From Mangrovicoccus sp. HB161399 (GTDB lineage: Bacteria; Pseudomonadota; Alphaproteobacteria; Rhodobacterales; Rhodobacteraceae), in the NCBI RefSeq assembly GCF_013184745.1, contig NZ_JAATVU010000007.1, forward strand, positions 105,679 to 169,678: a stretch of 64,000 nucleotides of DNA. Direction: 5' to 3'. The notes under the pieces are model-generated. The model did not search any database, had not been told where the DNA came from, and saw only the letters and a list, made by a program, of their open reading frames with translations. Each line of letters opens with the position of its first letter. The stretch's first letter is position 1. Below, piece by piece: positions 38,827-48,457 of the stretch. The position numbers and the translations under genes were made by a program.

Positions 38827-39791
38827 TGCGGGTCGTCGTCTACGGACTTGGTGCCGTGGGCGGCACCGTCGCGGCGGGCCTGGCCCGCGCGGGGGTGCCG
38901 GTCGCAGGCATCGCGCGCGGCAGCCAGCTTGCTGCGCTGCAGGCCGGCCCGCTCCTGCTGGAAAGCCCGTCGGAGCGGATCGAGGCGAAGGTGCCCGTCG
39001 CGGCCGATCCGGCCGAGCTGGGCCTGGGGAAGGACGACATCGTCCTTCTCGCGGTCAAGACGCAGGACAGCATTGCAGCGCTGGAACGGCTGGCGGCGGC
39101 CGGGCTGCGCGACCAGCCGGTCTATTGCACGCAGAACGGACTGGCCAACGAGCCGCTCGCCGCGCGCTATTTCCCCAATGTGCACGGCGTCAACGTGATG
39201 ATGCCCTGTGCCATCGCCGGGCCTGGCCATGTCCGCACCTTCGTCGGGCCGCGCTTCGGCATGTTCGACATCGGCTGTTGGCCGGGCGGCACGGATGCGT
39301 CGGATGCGGCTCTTGCCGAAGCGCTGGAGGCCGGCAACGTGGCCTGCACGCCGTCGGATGACGTCATGGTCTGGAAGCGCGGCAAGCTCCTGCTGAACCT
39401 GTCGAACGTGATCGACGCAGCGGTCGGGCCGGATGCCGGGGATGCCGCGATCCGCAAGGCGGCGCGGGACGAGGCCGAGACGGTCTACCGCACGCTCGGG
39501 CTGGACTGGCGGACCATCGACGCGGAAGATCCGCGCCGCGAGCAGATCCGCAACGGCACCATTGCGGGGGCTCCGCGGGCCGGAACTTCGACCACGCAGA
39601 GCCTTGCCCGCGGCGCGGCGCAGCTGGAAACCGCGTATCTGAACGGCGAGATCGTCACGATGGCGCGGGCCGCGGGGCTGCAGGCTCCGGTCAACGCGGC
39701 GCTGGTCCGGCTTGGCGCGCGGCTCGCGGGGAACAAGGCGGCTCCCGGCGCGATGACTGTCGGTGAACTGGAAGACTGGATCCGGACCTGA
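38826..39791 (+). CDS. Ketopantoate reductase (ApbA/PanE) family protein
   Basis: This protein of 321 residues has the Rossmann motif VVYGLGAVGGTVAAGLAR at the N terminus, the VLLAVKTQD and CTQNGLANEP segments, the catalytic Lys in VWKRGKLLLNLSNV, and the C-terminal all-helical domain. The family reduces 2-dehydropantoate in CoA synthesis, though paralogues act on other 2-oxo acids. It is coupled to ahcY (TGATG overlap). Confidence 0.82.
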   Translation: MRVVVYGLGAVGGTVAAGLARAGVPVAGIARGSQLAALQAGPLLLESPSERIEAKVPVAADPAELGLGKDDIVLLAVKTQDSIAALERLAAAGLRDQPVYCTQNGLANEPLAARYFPNVHGVNVMMPCAIAGPGHVRTFVGPRFGMFDIGCWPGGTDASDAALAEALEAGNVACTPSDDVMVWKRGKLLLNLSNVIDAAVGPDAGDAAIRKAARDEAETVYRTLGLDWRTIDAEDPRREQIRNGTIAGAPRAGTSTTQSLARGAAQLETAYLNGEIVTMARAAGLQAPVNAALVRLGARLAGNKAAPGAMTVGELEDWIRT

Positions 39792-39829
39792 GCCCGTTGC
39801 GGGCCGGGCCGCAGGCGAGGGAATGACGG

Positions 39830-40756
39830 ATGAGCTCGGGACTTCTGGCGCTGCTCGATGACGTGGCGCTGATTGCGAAGACGGCGGCGGCTTCGGTCGA
39901 TGACGTGGCGGGGATGACCGCCAAGGCGGGCTCCAAGGCCGCGGGCGTGGTGATCGACGACGCGGCCGTGACGCCGCGCTATGTCCTGGGCTTCTCGCCG
40001 GCGCGGGAAATTCCGATCGTCTGGAAGATCGCCAAGGGCTCGATCTTCAACAAGCTGGTCATCCTGCTGCCCGGCGCGCTGATCCTCAGCCAGTTCGCGC
40101 CATGGGCGATCACGCCGATCCTGATGGCCGGCGGCCTGTTCCTCTGCTTCGAGGGGGCCGAGAAGGTGATCGAGCTGTTCCGCCCGCACGAGGAGGACGG
40201 CGGCGAGGTGCCCGAACCGGGCACCGACTTGGAGAAGACCCGGGTGAATTCCGCGATCAAGACCGACCTGATCCTCTCCGCCGAGATCATGGCGATCTCG
40301 CTGAGTTCGCTGCCGGAGTCGCCGCTGTGGGAACAGGCCGTCGTGCTGGCCGCGGTGGGCGTGGCGATCACTGCGGGCGTCTACGGCGCGGTGGCGCTGA
40401 TCGTGAAGGCCGACGATATCGGGCTGCACCTGGCGGAGAACAGCGGCTCCGGGGCAGTGAAGGTCTTCGGGCGGGGACTCGTGCGGTCGATGCCCTGGGT
40501 GCTGTTCGCGCTGGCCAAGATCGGCATGGTCGCGATGCTCTGGGTCGGCGGCGGCATCCTGCTGCACGGCTCGGAGGAACTGGGCCTGCACGCCCCGGCG
40601 GAGCTGGTGCACCACCTGTCGGAGGCCGCCGGCCATGCGGTGCCGTTTGTCGGCTGGCTGGCCACGGCAGTCGGGTCCGCGGTCCTGGGGCTGGCGGTCG
40701 GCTTCTGCCTGGTGCCGCTCGGCCATCTCGTGTCGCGGCTGCGCGGCAGCCACTGA
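39830..40756 (+). CDS. DUF808/YedI family inner-membrane protein
   Basis: This protein of 308 residues starts MSSGLLALLDDVALIAKTAAASVDDV, the conserved beginning of the DUF808/YedI family. Several hydrophobic segments follow (LVILLPGALILSQFAPWAI, LFALAKIGMVAMLWVGG, VGWLATAVGSAVLGLAVG). Function is unknown. A strong terminator lies about 155 bases downstream. Confidence 0.88.
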   Translation: MSSGLLALLDDVALIAKTAAASVDDVAGMTAKAGSKAAGVVIDDAAVTPRYVLGFSPAREIPIVWKIAKGSIFNKLVILLPGALILSQFAPWAITPILMAGGLFLCFEGAEKVIELFRPHEEDGGEVPEPGTDLEKTRVNSAIKTDLILSAEIMAISLSSLPESPLWEQAVVLAAVGVAITAGVYGAVALIVKADDIGLHLAENSGSGAVKVFGRGLVRSMPWVLFALAKIGMVAMLWVGGGILLHGSEELGLHAPAELVHHLSEAAGHAVPFVGWLATAVGSAVLGLAVGFCLVPLGHLVSRLRGSH

Positions 40757-40911
40757 GCCGCTCCGGGGATGTTAGCAGGCTCCTAAGGCAAGCCCCTGAT
40801 TTTTAGGGATTCGGCGCTTTGAGAAGCGGGATGATTCCTGTATTGTCATGGGACATCGGCACATTTGCGCCATGAACGGAATCGCGGACAGGGGTGTGTC
40901 CGGGGTGGAAG
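40757..40911 (+). other. Non-coding stretch before terminator, possible small RNA
   Basis: No gene is seen between the YedI stop and the terminator at 40912. The stretch contains an AT-rich part (CCTGATTTTTAGGGATTC near 40795) and could be the 3' UTR or a short independent transcript of about 100-150 bases. Confidence 0.3.
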
Positions 40912-40945
40912 AGAGGGTTCCGGACCGCCGGAACCCTCTTTGCAT
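40912..40945 (+). terminator. Intrinsic terminator
   Basis: AGAGGGTTCCGG (40912-40923) and CCGGAACCCTCT (40928-40939) form a perfect 12-bp stem with a 4-base loop followed by TTGCATTT. It ends transcripts from the YedI side and sits only nine bases from the end of the convergent symporter gene. Confidence 0.88.
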
Positions 40946-40953
40946 TTCAGGCC

Positions 40954-42330
40954 CTATTCGGCCGGGGAATGGCCGGCCGCGTCATGCACGGCATCGGCCA
41001 GGCGCTTCTCGGTCTCGGGATCGATGTCCAGCTCGTGGCCGCTCTCCATCCCGGCATTGGGATCGTTGAACTTGGCGATGTCGAGCTTGCCCTCGGTCTT
41101 TGCGACCAGGACCGTCACCATCGCGTCGCCGGTCACGTTCACCGCAGTGCGCAGCATGTCCATCAGCCGGTCGACGCCGAGGATGATCGCGATGCCGTCG
41201 AGCGGCAGCCCGACCTGGCCCAGCACCATGGTCAGCATCACCATGCCGACGCCCGGCACGCCCGCGGTGCCGATCGAGGCAAGCACCGCCATGCCGATCA
41301 CCGTCAGGTAGCCCGAGACGCCCAGGTCCACGCCGTAGACATTGGCGATGAACACCGTGGCCACGCCCTGCATGATCGCGGTGCCGTCCATGTTGATGGT
41401 GGCGCCGAAGGGGATGGTGAAGGAAGCGACCGACTGGTCCGCCCCCATCCGCTCGGTCACGCCCTGGTAGTTGACCGGGATCGTCGCCGAGGACGAGGCG
41501 GTCGAGAAGGCGAAGACCTGGGTCGGCCACATCTTCTTCAGGAAGGTGACGGGGTTCAGGCCGGAGAAGACCTTGAAGATGACCATCAGCACGATGAAGC
41601 AGTGCAGAACCAGCGCCAGCACCAGCGACGAGACATAGCCCAGCACCGGCAGGAAGACGACCAGGCCTTCCTGGGCGAAGACCTTGGCGATCAGGCAGAA
41701 CACGCCGTAGGGCGCGAAATGCATGACGATCTCGACGATCTTCATCATCAGCTCGTTCATGTATTCGCAGGCCTGCAGGAACGGCTTCGAGATGTCGCCA
41801 AGCATCAGCGCCGCCACGGCAAGCACGATGACGTAGAAGATGATCTGCAGCATCTGGCCGTTGGCGGCCGCGGCAATCGGGTTCGAGGGCACGATGTCGG
41901 CGATCACGCTCCAGGCCGAGGGGGCCTCCTTGCCCGCGACCGATCCGGCCTCGACGCCGGACATCTCGAAGCCGCTGCCGGGCCCGATGATCAGCGAGAT
42001 GCCGATCGCCATCATGATCGCCAGCGCCGTCGTGGCGATGTAGAGCACCAGCGACTTGCCGCCGACCCGGCCGAGCGCCGAGATGTCGCCGATCCCGGCC
42101 ACGCCGCAGATCAGCGAGAAGATGACCAGCGGCACGACCAGCATCTTCAGCGCGTTCATGAAGATGGTGCCGACCATGGAGAACAGCCCGTTTACGAGGA
42201 AGCTGTTCAGGAAGCCGAGGTCGATCGCGTTCAGGATCAGGCCGACGATTATGCCGCCGGCCATTGCGATGAGTATCTTTGCGGTCAGCGACATGCGCTT
42301 CCCGTCCGCTGTTGCATCCGGACTTGCCAT
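40954..42330 (-). CDS. Dicarboxylate/amino acid:cation symporter (DAACS family)
   Basis: This membrane protein of 458 residues is of the GltP/DctA type. The two substrate-binding motifs are intact: FSTASSSATIPVNYQGV (serine-rich hairpin) and PFGATINMDGTAIMQG. It imports C4-dicarboxylates or acidic amino acids with protons or sodium. The C-terminal tail (GMESGHELDIDPETEKRL) is acidic. Start ATG 42330 has CAGGAGAA upstream. Confidence 0.93.
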   Translation of the reverse strand: MASPDATADGKRMSLTAKILIAMAGGIIVGLILNAIDLGFLNSFLVNGLFSMVGTIFMNALKMLVVPLVIFSLICGVAGIGDISALGRVGGKSLVLYIATTALAIMMAIGISLIIGPGSGFEMSGVEAGSVAGKEAPSAWSVIADIVPSNPIAAAANGQMLQIIFYVIVLAVAALMLGDISKPFLQACEYMNELMMKIVEIVMHFAPYGVFCLIAKVFAQEGLVVFLPVLGYVSSLVLALVLHCFIVLMVIFKVFSGLNPVTFLKKMWPTQVFAFSTASSSATIPVNYQGVTERMGADQSVASFTIPFGATINMDGTAIMQGVATVFIANVYGVDLGVSGYLTVIGMAVLASIGTAGVPGVGMVMLTMVLGQVGLPLDGIAIILGVDRLMDMLRTAVNVTGDAMVTVLVAKTEGKLDIAKFNDPNAGMESGHELDIDPETEKRLADAVHDAAGHSPAE

Positions 42331-42409
42331 GCGGATTCTCCTGCTTTCCCTGTTGTCGTCACGACAAGGATACGCCGGGATCGCCGCCGGCCTAGGGTGG
42401 AGTGCCCGA

Positions 42410-42465
42410 ATTTCTGCCATCTGCGCTCCGGAGCGGCGGCATCTGCGGCATGATTAGGCAGAAAT
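42410..42465. other. Nested inverted repeat in the symporter leader region
   Basis: ATTTCTGCC (42410-42418) and GGCAGAAAT (42457-42465) form the outer stem. Inside lies the 12-bp palindrome CGCTCCGGAGCG (42424-42435). It lies about 80 bases upstream of the symporter start on the minus strand, in a 260-base gap with no gene. It could be a leader RNA, an operator or the terminator of the EVE gene. Confidence 0.4.
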
Positions 42466-42590
42466 CCGGCCAGTTGCGTCCATCCTTGCGGATCGCGCCG
42501 GGGCAAATGGTGCCGCCGCTCCTGCCGGTCCGCCATGCCCGATGCGCACCGGAATGGGCCGCGCCCGGGCTGCCGCCGATCGGGTCCTGC

Positions 42591-43010
<420 letters not shown>

Positions 43011-43148
43011 TCGGGTCTCCTCGGTCGGCGTCCTCTGGATGCGGTCCGCGGGCGGCGCGAGTCAAGCATGTGTCGCATGGGCGGAACCATTCTGTAATGC
43101 TAGTAGTTCGCAACAAGGAACGGGGCGGGTGAACGGGCAGTAACCATC

Positions 43149-44438
43149 ATGAACAGTTTGTCGGACCGCACGCGCGCAGGCATGTCCGCGGTTCTGGCCG
43201 GAGAGCCGGGCAGCTGGCGACGGCGGCTGCTCTTCGCCGGACCGGCCGTGGTGGCCTCGGTCGCCTACATGGATCCCGGCAACTACGCGACGAACATCCA
43301 GGCCGGGGCCGGCTACGGCTACCAGCTGCTCTGGGTCGTCCTGCTTGCCAACCTGATCGCCATGCTCTTCCAGGGGCTCTCGGCGCGGCTGGGCATCGTC
43401 ACCGGCAAGAACCTGGCCGAGCTGTCGCGCGACCACCTTCCCCGGCCGCTGGTCTGGGTGATGTGGGCGGTCAGCGAGGTCGCCGCCATGGCGACCGACC
43501 TGGCCGAGTTCCTCGGCGGCGCGATCGGCCTGTCGCTGCTCTTCGGCCTGCCGCTTCTGGCGGGGATGGCGGTCACCGCCATCGTGACCTACGGGCTGCT
43601 GATGTTCGAGGGCCGCGGCTTCCGCCCGATGGAGCTGATCATCGGCGCGCTCGTCGGCGTGATCGGGCTGTGCTACCTCGCCGAGATGGTGATCGCGCCG
43701 GTCGAATGGGGCGCCGCCGGGGCTGGCCTGGTCACGCCGGCGCTGCCCGACAGCATGGCGCTGACCATCGCCGTCGGGATCATCGGCGCCACGGTGATGC
43801 CGCATGCGATCTACCTGCATTCCGGCCTGACCCAGGCCCGGGCAAGGCCGCGCAACGATGCCGAGCGGCGGCGGCTGCTGCGCTTCTCCAATTCCGAGGT
43901 GGTGGTGGCCCTTGCCGTGGCGGGGATGATCAACATGGCGATGGTGATCACCGCGGCCAGCGCCTTCCATCGCGGCCATTCCGAGGTGGCCGAGATCGAG
44001 ACCGCGTATCACACGCTGACTCCGCTGCTGGGCGGGGCGGCGGCCGGGGCCTTCCTGATCTCGCTGATCGCCTCGGGGATCTCGAGCTCGGTGGTGGGCA
44101 CCATGGCCGGGCAGATGATCATGCAGGGCTTCCTGCGGTTCCGCGTGCCGATCTGGCTGCGCCGCGCCGTGACCATGGCGCCGGCCTTCGCGGTGGTGAT
44201 CGCCGGGGTCAATGCAACGCAGGCGCTGGTGATGAGCCAGGTCGTGCTGTCGATCGCTCTGCCGGTGCCGATGCTGGCGCTGGTTCTGTTCGCGGCGCGG
44301 CGCGACGTGATGGGCGCCTTCGCGGTGTCGAAGCCCGTTCTCGCGCTCGCGCTGGCCGGCGCCGTGCTGGTGCTCGGGCTGAATTTCGTGCTGCTCGCCG
44401 ATTTCTTCGGGGCGCCCTTGCCCTTCCTGGCGGGCTGA
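43149..44438 (+). CDS. mntH: NRAMP family divalent metal transporter
   Basis: This membrane protein of 429 residues with 11 or so helices has the metal-coordinating MDPGN at residues 41-45 in helix 1 and ATVMPHAIYLHS in helix 6, plus the GQIMIMQGF-like loop (AGQMIMQGFLRF). It imports Mn2+ (possibly Fe2+) with protons. The 138-base upstream region has no clear regulator box that I can name. Gene is monocistronic by spacing. Confidence 0.92.
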   Translation: MNSLSDRTRAGMSAVLAGEPGSWRRRLLFAGPAVVASVAYMDPGNYATNIQAGAGYGYQLLWVVLLANLIAMLFQGLSARLGIVTGKNLAELSRDHLPRPLVWVMWAVSEVAAMATDLAEFLGGAIGLSLLFGLPLLAGMAVTAIVTYGLLMFEGRGFRPMELIIGALVGVIGLCYLAEMVIAPVEWGAAGAGLVTPALPDSMALTIAVGIIGATVMPHAIYLHSGLTQARARPRNDAERRRLLRFSNSEVVVALAVAGMINMAMVITAASAFHRGHSEVAEIETAYHTLTPLLGGAAAGAFLISLIASGISSSVVGTMAGQMIMQGFLRFRVPIWLRRAVTMAPAFAVVIAGVNATQALVMSQVVLSIALPVPMLALVLFAARRDVMGAFAVSKPVLALALAGAVLVLGLNFVLLADFFGAPLPFLAG

Positions 44439-44511
44439 GGCGCCGGGCAGGGCCGGCGCGGGTCCTGCCGGCATGGGCGCAGCACCGGCCGCGGCACGTC
44501 CTTGCGTCGGC

Positions 44512-44784
44512 TCAGCCGACGACGCGCTTCCAGTGCATCACCTGCACGCTGTCGAACAGATCCGCCTTTGCATAGGGATCGTTCGCCGCCCAGTCCGCCG
44601 CCTGATCTTCGGTCTCGACATTCAGGATCACCAGCGACCCGATCATCTGGCCTTCGGGATCGAGGAACGGGCCGGCCTGCTCGACTGCGCCGGTCTCGGC
44701 GATATAGGCCAGATGCGCCTCGCGGTTGGCCTTGCGGATTTCCAGCGCGCCGGGCTTGTCGAAGCAGATCAGGGTGTAGGGCAT
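44512..44784 (-). CDS. YciI family protein
   Basis: This small protein of 90 residues begins MPYTLICFDKPGALEIRKAN and contains HLAYIAETGAV, GSLVILNVETEDQAADW and NDPYAKADLF, all characteristic of the YciI-like dimeric alpha-beta barrel fold. A catalytic role is often presumed but not known. ATG 44784 gives the family length; a longer form lacks support. It is upstream of nothing obvious. Confidence 0.9.
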   Translation of the reverse strand: MPYTLICFDKPGALEIRKANREAHLAYIAETGAVEQAGPFLDPEGQMIGSLVILNVETEDQAADWAANDPYAKADLFDSVQVMHWKRVVG

Positions 44785-44863
44785 GGGACGGCTCCTCGTT
44801 GCGTCTGCCCGTGTTCCTAGCAGCACCGGCGCGGCGATCAAGGCGGCATCGCGGCCCGGAGCC

Positions 44864-45538
44864 TCACTCCGCGTAGATCATCTTCTTGGTCATGCCGCCA
44901 TCGACCGGCAGAAGCTGCCCGGTGACGAAGCCCGCATCGGCGAGGTAGAGCACCGCCCCGGCAATGTCCCCGGGCCGGCCGACGCGGCCCGCCGGATGCT
45001 GGGCATGGTCGATTTCCGACAGGTCGCCGGCATCGGTGATCCAGCCCGGCGCGATTGCATTGACGCGGATTGCCGGTCCCAGCTGCACCGCCAGGGCCTG
45101 GGTCAGCGCCACCAGCCCGCCCTTGGCCGCGGCATAGGCGAAGTCCCAGCCTTCGGACATCAGGGCCCGGGTCGAGGCCATCATGACGACGGAGCCGCCC
45201 CTGCGCATCTTCGGGACCGCGGCACGGGTCACCAGGAAGGCGCCGGTCAGGTGGCTGCCGATCATCGCATTCCAGTCGTCCAGCCGGGTGGCCGAAATGT
45301 CCGGGGTCGAGGTGCCGACCAGACCGCCATTGTTCACGACCAGGTCGAGCGCGTCCCAGCCGAGCGCGTCGAAGGCGGCAGCGACCGAGGCTTCGTCCGA
45401 GAGGTCGCAGCGGATCTGGTGCCCGGCGGAGCCTTCCTTCAGGTCGAAGCTCGCGACCTCCCAGCCCTCCGCAATCAGCGCCTCGCAGATGGCCGTTCCG
45501 ATCAGCCCGGCGCCGCCGGTGACGATGGCCCGCTTCAT
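44864..45538 (-). CDS. Short-chain dehydrogenase/reductase
   Basis: This SDR protein of 224 residues has the NAD(P)-binding [16 protein letters not shown], the NNG motif (VVNNGGLVG), the catalytic Ser in [10 protein letters not shown] and Tyr-Lys in [14 protein letters not shown]-terminal [11 protein letters not shown] is typical. The substrate is unknown. The start overlaps the gpsA stop by four bases, so the two are likely cotranscribed. Confidence 0.88.
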   Translation of the reverse strand: MKRAIVTGGAGLIGTAICEALIAEGWEVASFDLKEGSAGHQIRCDLSDEASVAAAFDALGWDALDLVVNNGGLVGTSTPDISATRLDDWNAMIGSHLTGAFLVTRAAVPKMRRGGSVVMMASTRALMSEGWDFAYAAAKGGLVALTQALAVQLGPAIRVNAIAPGWITDAGDLSEIDHAQHPAGRVGRPGDIAGAVLYLADAGFVTGQLLPVDGGMTKKMIYAE

Positions 45539-46521
45539 GGTTCTTCCCTCCGTGCCGGCTCCGCCTGCGGAGCCTGTTCCTCTTTCAGCGGCCGCGCCAT
45601 CAGGTCGGCCAGCGCCTCGTGCACCGAGACCTCGCCATCGACCAGCGCGGCGACCGCGCGGGTGATCGGCAGGTCGAGCCCGCTGCGGTCGGCCAGCCGG
45701 GCCATCGCCCGCGCCGTCGCCGCGCCCTCGACGGTCATGGACGGATCGAACGCGTCTCCCCGGCCGAGCGCCAGGCCCCTGCGGTAGTTCCGCGACTGCT
45801 CGGAGGTGCAGGTCAGCACCAGGTCGCCGAAGCCCGACAGGCCGGTCAGCGTCTCGGGCCGCGCGCCCAGATGCGCCGCGGCGCGGGACATCTCGGCAAA
45901 GCCGCGGGTCATGGTCGCCGCCCGCGCGCTGTCGCCCAACCCGGCACCGATGACCGCGCCGGCCGCGATGGCGATGACGTTCTTCAGCGCCCCGCCCAGC
46001 TCCGCGCCGGCGAGGTCGTCGGTCAGGTAGAGCCTGAGCGACGGAGTCGACAGCCGCGCCTGCAGCGCCGCGGCCTCCGGGCCGGCGCAGGCCAGGGTCA
46101 GAGCGGTGGGCAGGCCGCGGGCGATGTCGGCGGCGAAGCTCGGCCCGGTCAGCACCGCGGGAACGGCGCCGGGGGCGAGATCGCGGATCAGCTGCGAGGG
46201 GCCGGTGAGGCGCGCCAGGTCGATGCCCTTGCAGCAGGCGGCAAGCGTCTGCCCGGGCCAGAGCGCCGGATGCGCGTCCAGCAGCCCGCCGAGAGCCTGC
46301 ATCGGCACGGCCAGCAGGATCGCCTCCGCCCCGGCCAGCGCGCCGGCGTCCCCGGTCACCTCCAGCCCGTCGGGAAAGGCGATTCCGGGCAGGCGCGGGC
46401 TTTCGCGGGTCTCGGCCATGGCGCCCGGATCGCGCGCCCAGAGCCGGACCTGATGGCCGTCGCGGGCCAGCGTGATGGCAAGCGAGGTGCCGAAGGCACC
46501 GGCCCCCATCACGCCGATCAC
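45535..46521 (-). CDS. gpsA: Glycerol-3-phosphate dehydrogenase [NAD(P)+]
   Basis: This enzyme of 328 residues reduces dihydroxyacetone phosphate to sn-glycerol 3-phosphate for phospholipid synthesis. The N-terminal motif is [14 protein letters not shown], with [20 protein letters not shown] and [15 protein letters not shown] (catalytic Lys) further on. The start is GTG at 46521, overlapping the tsaD stop; a large upstream open frame is only a shadow of tsaD. Confidence 0.95.
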   Translation of the reverse strand: MIGVMGAGAFGTSLAITLARDGHQVRLWARDPGAMAETRESPRLPGIAFPDGLEVTGDAGALAGAEAILLAVPMQALGGLLDAHPALWPGQTLAACCKGIDLARLTGPSQLIRDLAPGAVPAVLTGPSFAADIARGLPTALTLACAGPEAAALQARLSTPSLRLYLTDDLAGAELGGALKNVIAIAAGAVIGAGLGDSARAATMTRGFAEMSRAAAHLGARPETLTGLSGFGDLVLTCTSEQSRNYRRGLALGRGDAFDPSMTVEGAATARAMARLADRSGLDLPITRAVAALVDGEVSVHEALADLMARPLKEEQAPQAEPARREEP

Positions 46522-47627
46522 GCCTTGGGCCCCTTCTTGCCGGAGCCGAGAAGCGCCGGGCTGCGCTGGTCGAGCGGCCAGCGCGGACGGGCCGACAGGT
46601 CCATCCCGTCGGTCTCGCCGCGGCGGAAGCGTTCCAGCCCCGCCCAGGCGATCATCGCGCCGTTGTCGGTGCAGAGCTTCAGGGGCGGCGCGAGGAAGGG
46701 CACGTCGCCCGCCACTTCGGTCAGCCGGGTGCGCAGCGCCTGGTTCGCCGCGACGCCGCCGGCAACGGCAAAGGCGGTGAGGCTCAGCCCGCGCCCGGCG
46801 CAGTCGGCCAGCGCACGGCGGGATTTCTCTGCCAGGACGTCGGCCACCGCGGCCTGGAAGCCGGCGCAGAGATCGGCGCGGTCCTCCACGGTCAGCCCGC
46901 CCTTGCCCTCCATCGCCTTGTCGCGGGCGCGGATCAGCGCGGTCTTCAGTCCGGAGAAGCTGAGATCGCAGCCGGGCCGGTCGAGCAGCGGGCGGGGGAA
47001 ACGGAACCGTGCAGGATCGCCCTTCGCCGCCTCGCGCTCCACCGCCGGGCCGCCCGGCTGTTCCAGCCCGAGGAGCTTCGCGGTCTTGTCGAAGGCCTCG
47101 CCCGGGGCGTCGTCGATCGTGCCGCCGAGCCGGGTGAAGCTGTCGGGCCCTTCGGCCACCAGGAACTGGCAGTGCCCGCCCGACACCAGCAGCATCAGGT
47201 AGGGAAATGCGATGCCGTCGGTCAGCCGCGGGGTCAGCGCATGGCCCGCCAGATGGTTGACGCCGACCAGCGGCTTTCCCGTGCCCATGGCGATGCCCTT
47301 GGCGCACATCACGCCGGCCAGCACGCCGCCGATCAGGCCGGGACCGGCGGTGACCGCGACGACATCCACCGCCGAAAGCGGCAGGCCCGCGGCCTCCAGC
47401 GCCTGTTCGACCGCCAGGTCCATCTTCTCGGCATGGGCGCGGGCGGCAAGCTCGGGCACCACGCCGCCGAAGGGCGCGTGCAGCGCAGCCTGGCCCAGGA
47501 CGACATTGGCGAGGATTTCGGGCGCTTCGCCCGGCACATGGCGGAGGATGGCCGCGGCGGTGTCGTCGCAGCTGCTTTCCATCCCGAGCACGGTCAGCGC
47601 CCGGTCTTGACCCGTTGTTCTCTCCAT
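46518..47627 (-). CDS. tsaD: tRNA N6-adenosine threonylcarbamoyltransferase TsaD
   Basis: This protein of 369 residues transfers the threonylcarbamoyl group to A37 of ANN-decoding tRNAs, with TsaB and TsaE. Motifs: [14 protein letters not shown] at the start, [13 protein letters not shown] with the iron-binding histidines, and the [10 protein letters not shown] phosphate loop. Order tsaD-gpsA is conserved in alphaproteobacteria; hemD starts divergently 52 bases away. Confidence 0.96.
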   Translation of the reverse strand: MERTTGQDRALTVLGMESSCDDTAAAILRHVPGEAPEILANVVLGQAALHAPFGGVVPELAARAHAEKMDLAVEQALEAAGLPLSAVDVVAVTAGPGLIGGVLAGVMCAKGIAMGTGKPLVGVNHLAGHALTPRLTDGIAFPYLMLLVSGGHCQFLVAEGPDSFTRLGGTIDDAPGEAFDKTAKLLGLEQPGGPAVEREAAKGDPARFRFPRPLLDRPGCDLSFSGLKTALIRARDKAMEGKGGLTVEDRADLCAGFQAAVADVLAEKSRRALADCAGRGLSLTAFAVAGGVAANQALRTRLTEVAGDVPFLAPPLKLCTDNGAMIAWAGLERFRRGETDGMDLSARPRWPLDQRSPALLGSGKKGPKA

Positions 47628-47678
47628 GTCCGGCAGCTAGCATCGGGGACCGTCCGCCACAAGCTTGCCGAGGCTCCC

Positions 47679-48383
47679 GTGCCGCATGCGCCCCTGCTCC
47701 TGACCCGGCCCGCCCCCGAGTCGCGCCGCTTCGCCGCCGAGGTGCGCGCCCGGCTGGGTGCGGGCAGGGTGGTGATCTCGCCGGTCATGGTGATCGTGCC
47801 GAGCCGCGGCCTGCCAGATTGCACCGGCATCGCGGGGGTGATCCTGACCTCGGCCAAGGCGCTGGTGCCGGGGCTGCAGCTGCCAGCTAGGCTGCCGGCC
47901 TATTGCGTCGGCGCACGCACGGCGGCGGCGGCGGCGGCGGCCGGGCTGGATGCCCGCTCGGCGGAGGGCGCGCTGCCCGAATTGCAGGCGCTCCTGCTGG
48001 CGGAACGTCCGGCGGGCCGGCTCCTGCACCTGCGGGGCGCGCATGTCTCGGCACCGCTGGCCGGCCCGCTGCGCGCGGCGGGACTCGCCGTGGAGGAGGC
48101 CGTGACCTACGATCAGGTCCCGGTTCCGCCCGTTCCGGAGGCAGCCGCGCTTCTGGCAGCGCCGGGCCCGGTGCTGCTGCCGGTTTTCTCGGCGCGCACG
48201 GCACGGCTGCTGGCGCCGTTCCTCGAAGGCGCTGCCGCGCAACTCGTTGTTGCGGCAATCAGCCCCGCTGTGGCGGATGCCCTGCCTGTGCAGAGTGCCG
48301 CCAGACTCGACGTGGCCACGCGTCCGGATTCCGGGGCCGTGCTGGACCTGCTTGCCAAGCAAGACGCCAGTTTGCGTGCTTGA
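47679..48383 (+). CDS. hemD: Uroporphyrinogen-III synthase
   Basis: This protein of 234 residues starts at GTG 47679 with GAGG six bases upstream. [14 protein letters not shown] at the N terminus and the [10 protein letters not shown] and [11 protein letters not shown] segments mark the HemD fold. It closes the linear tetrapyrrole to uroporphyrinogen III in heme and corrin synthesis. The family is very divergent; position before the Mic60-like and hemY genes supports the call. Confidence 0.88.
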   Translation: MPHAPLLLTRPAPESRRFAAEVRARLGAGRVVISPVMVIVPSRGLPDCTGIAGVILTSAKALVPGLQLPARLPAYCVGARTAAAAAAAGLDARSAEGALPELQALLLAERPAGRLLHLRGAHVSAPLAGPLRAAGLAVEEAVTYDQVPVPPVPEAAALLAAPGPVLLPVFSARTARLLAPFLEGAAAQLVVAAISPAVADALPVQSAARLDVATRPDSGAVLDLLAKQDASLRA

Positions 48384-48457
48384 GAATTCGAACGCCGCCG
48401 GTCTAAGTTGCAATTCGGGACAGACCCGGCGGACAGCTCCAGGGAGAGGACGCAGTT

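Noticed and set aside
43011..43148. MntR or Mur operator before the NRAMP gene
   Set aside because: ATGCTAGTAGTTCGCAAC has slight symmetry but does not match a known box well enough.
45535..47643. A single 702-codon open frame as a TsaD-GpsA fusion
   Set aside because: The upstream half is a different frame of tsaD with no protein-like pattern; gpsA starts at GTG 46521 and tsaD has its own intact frame.
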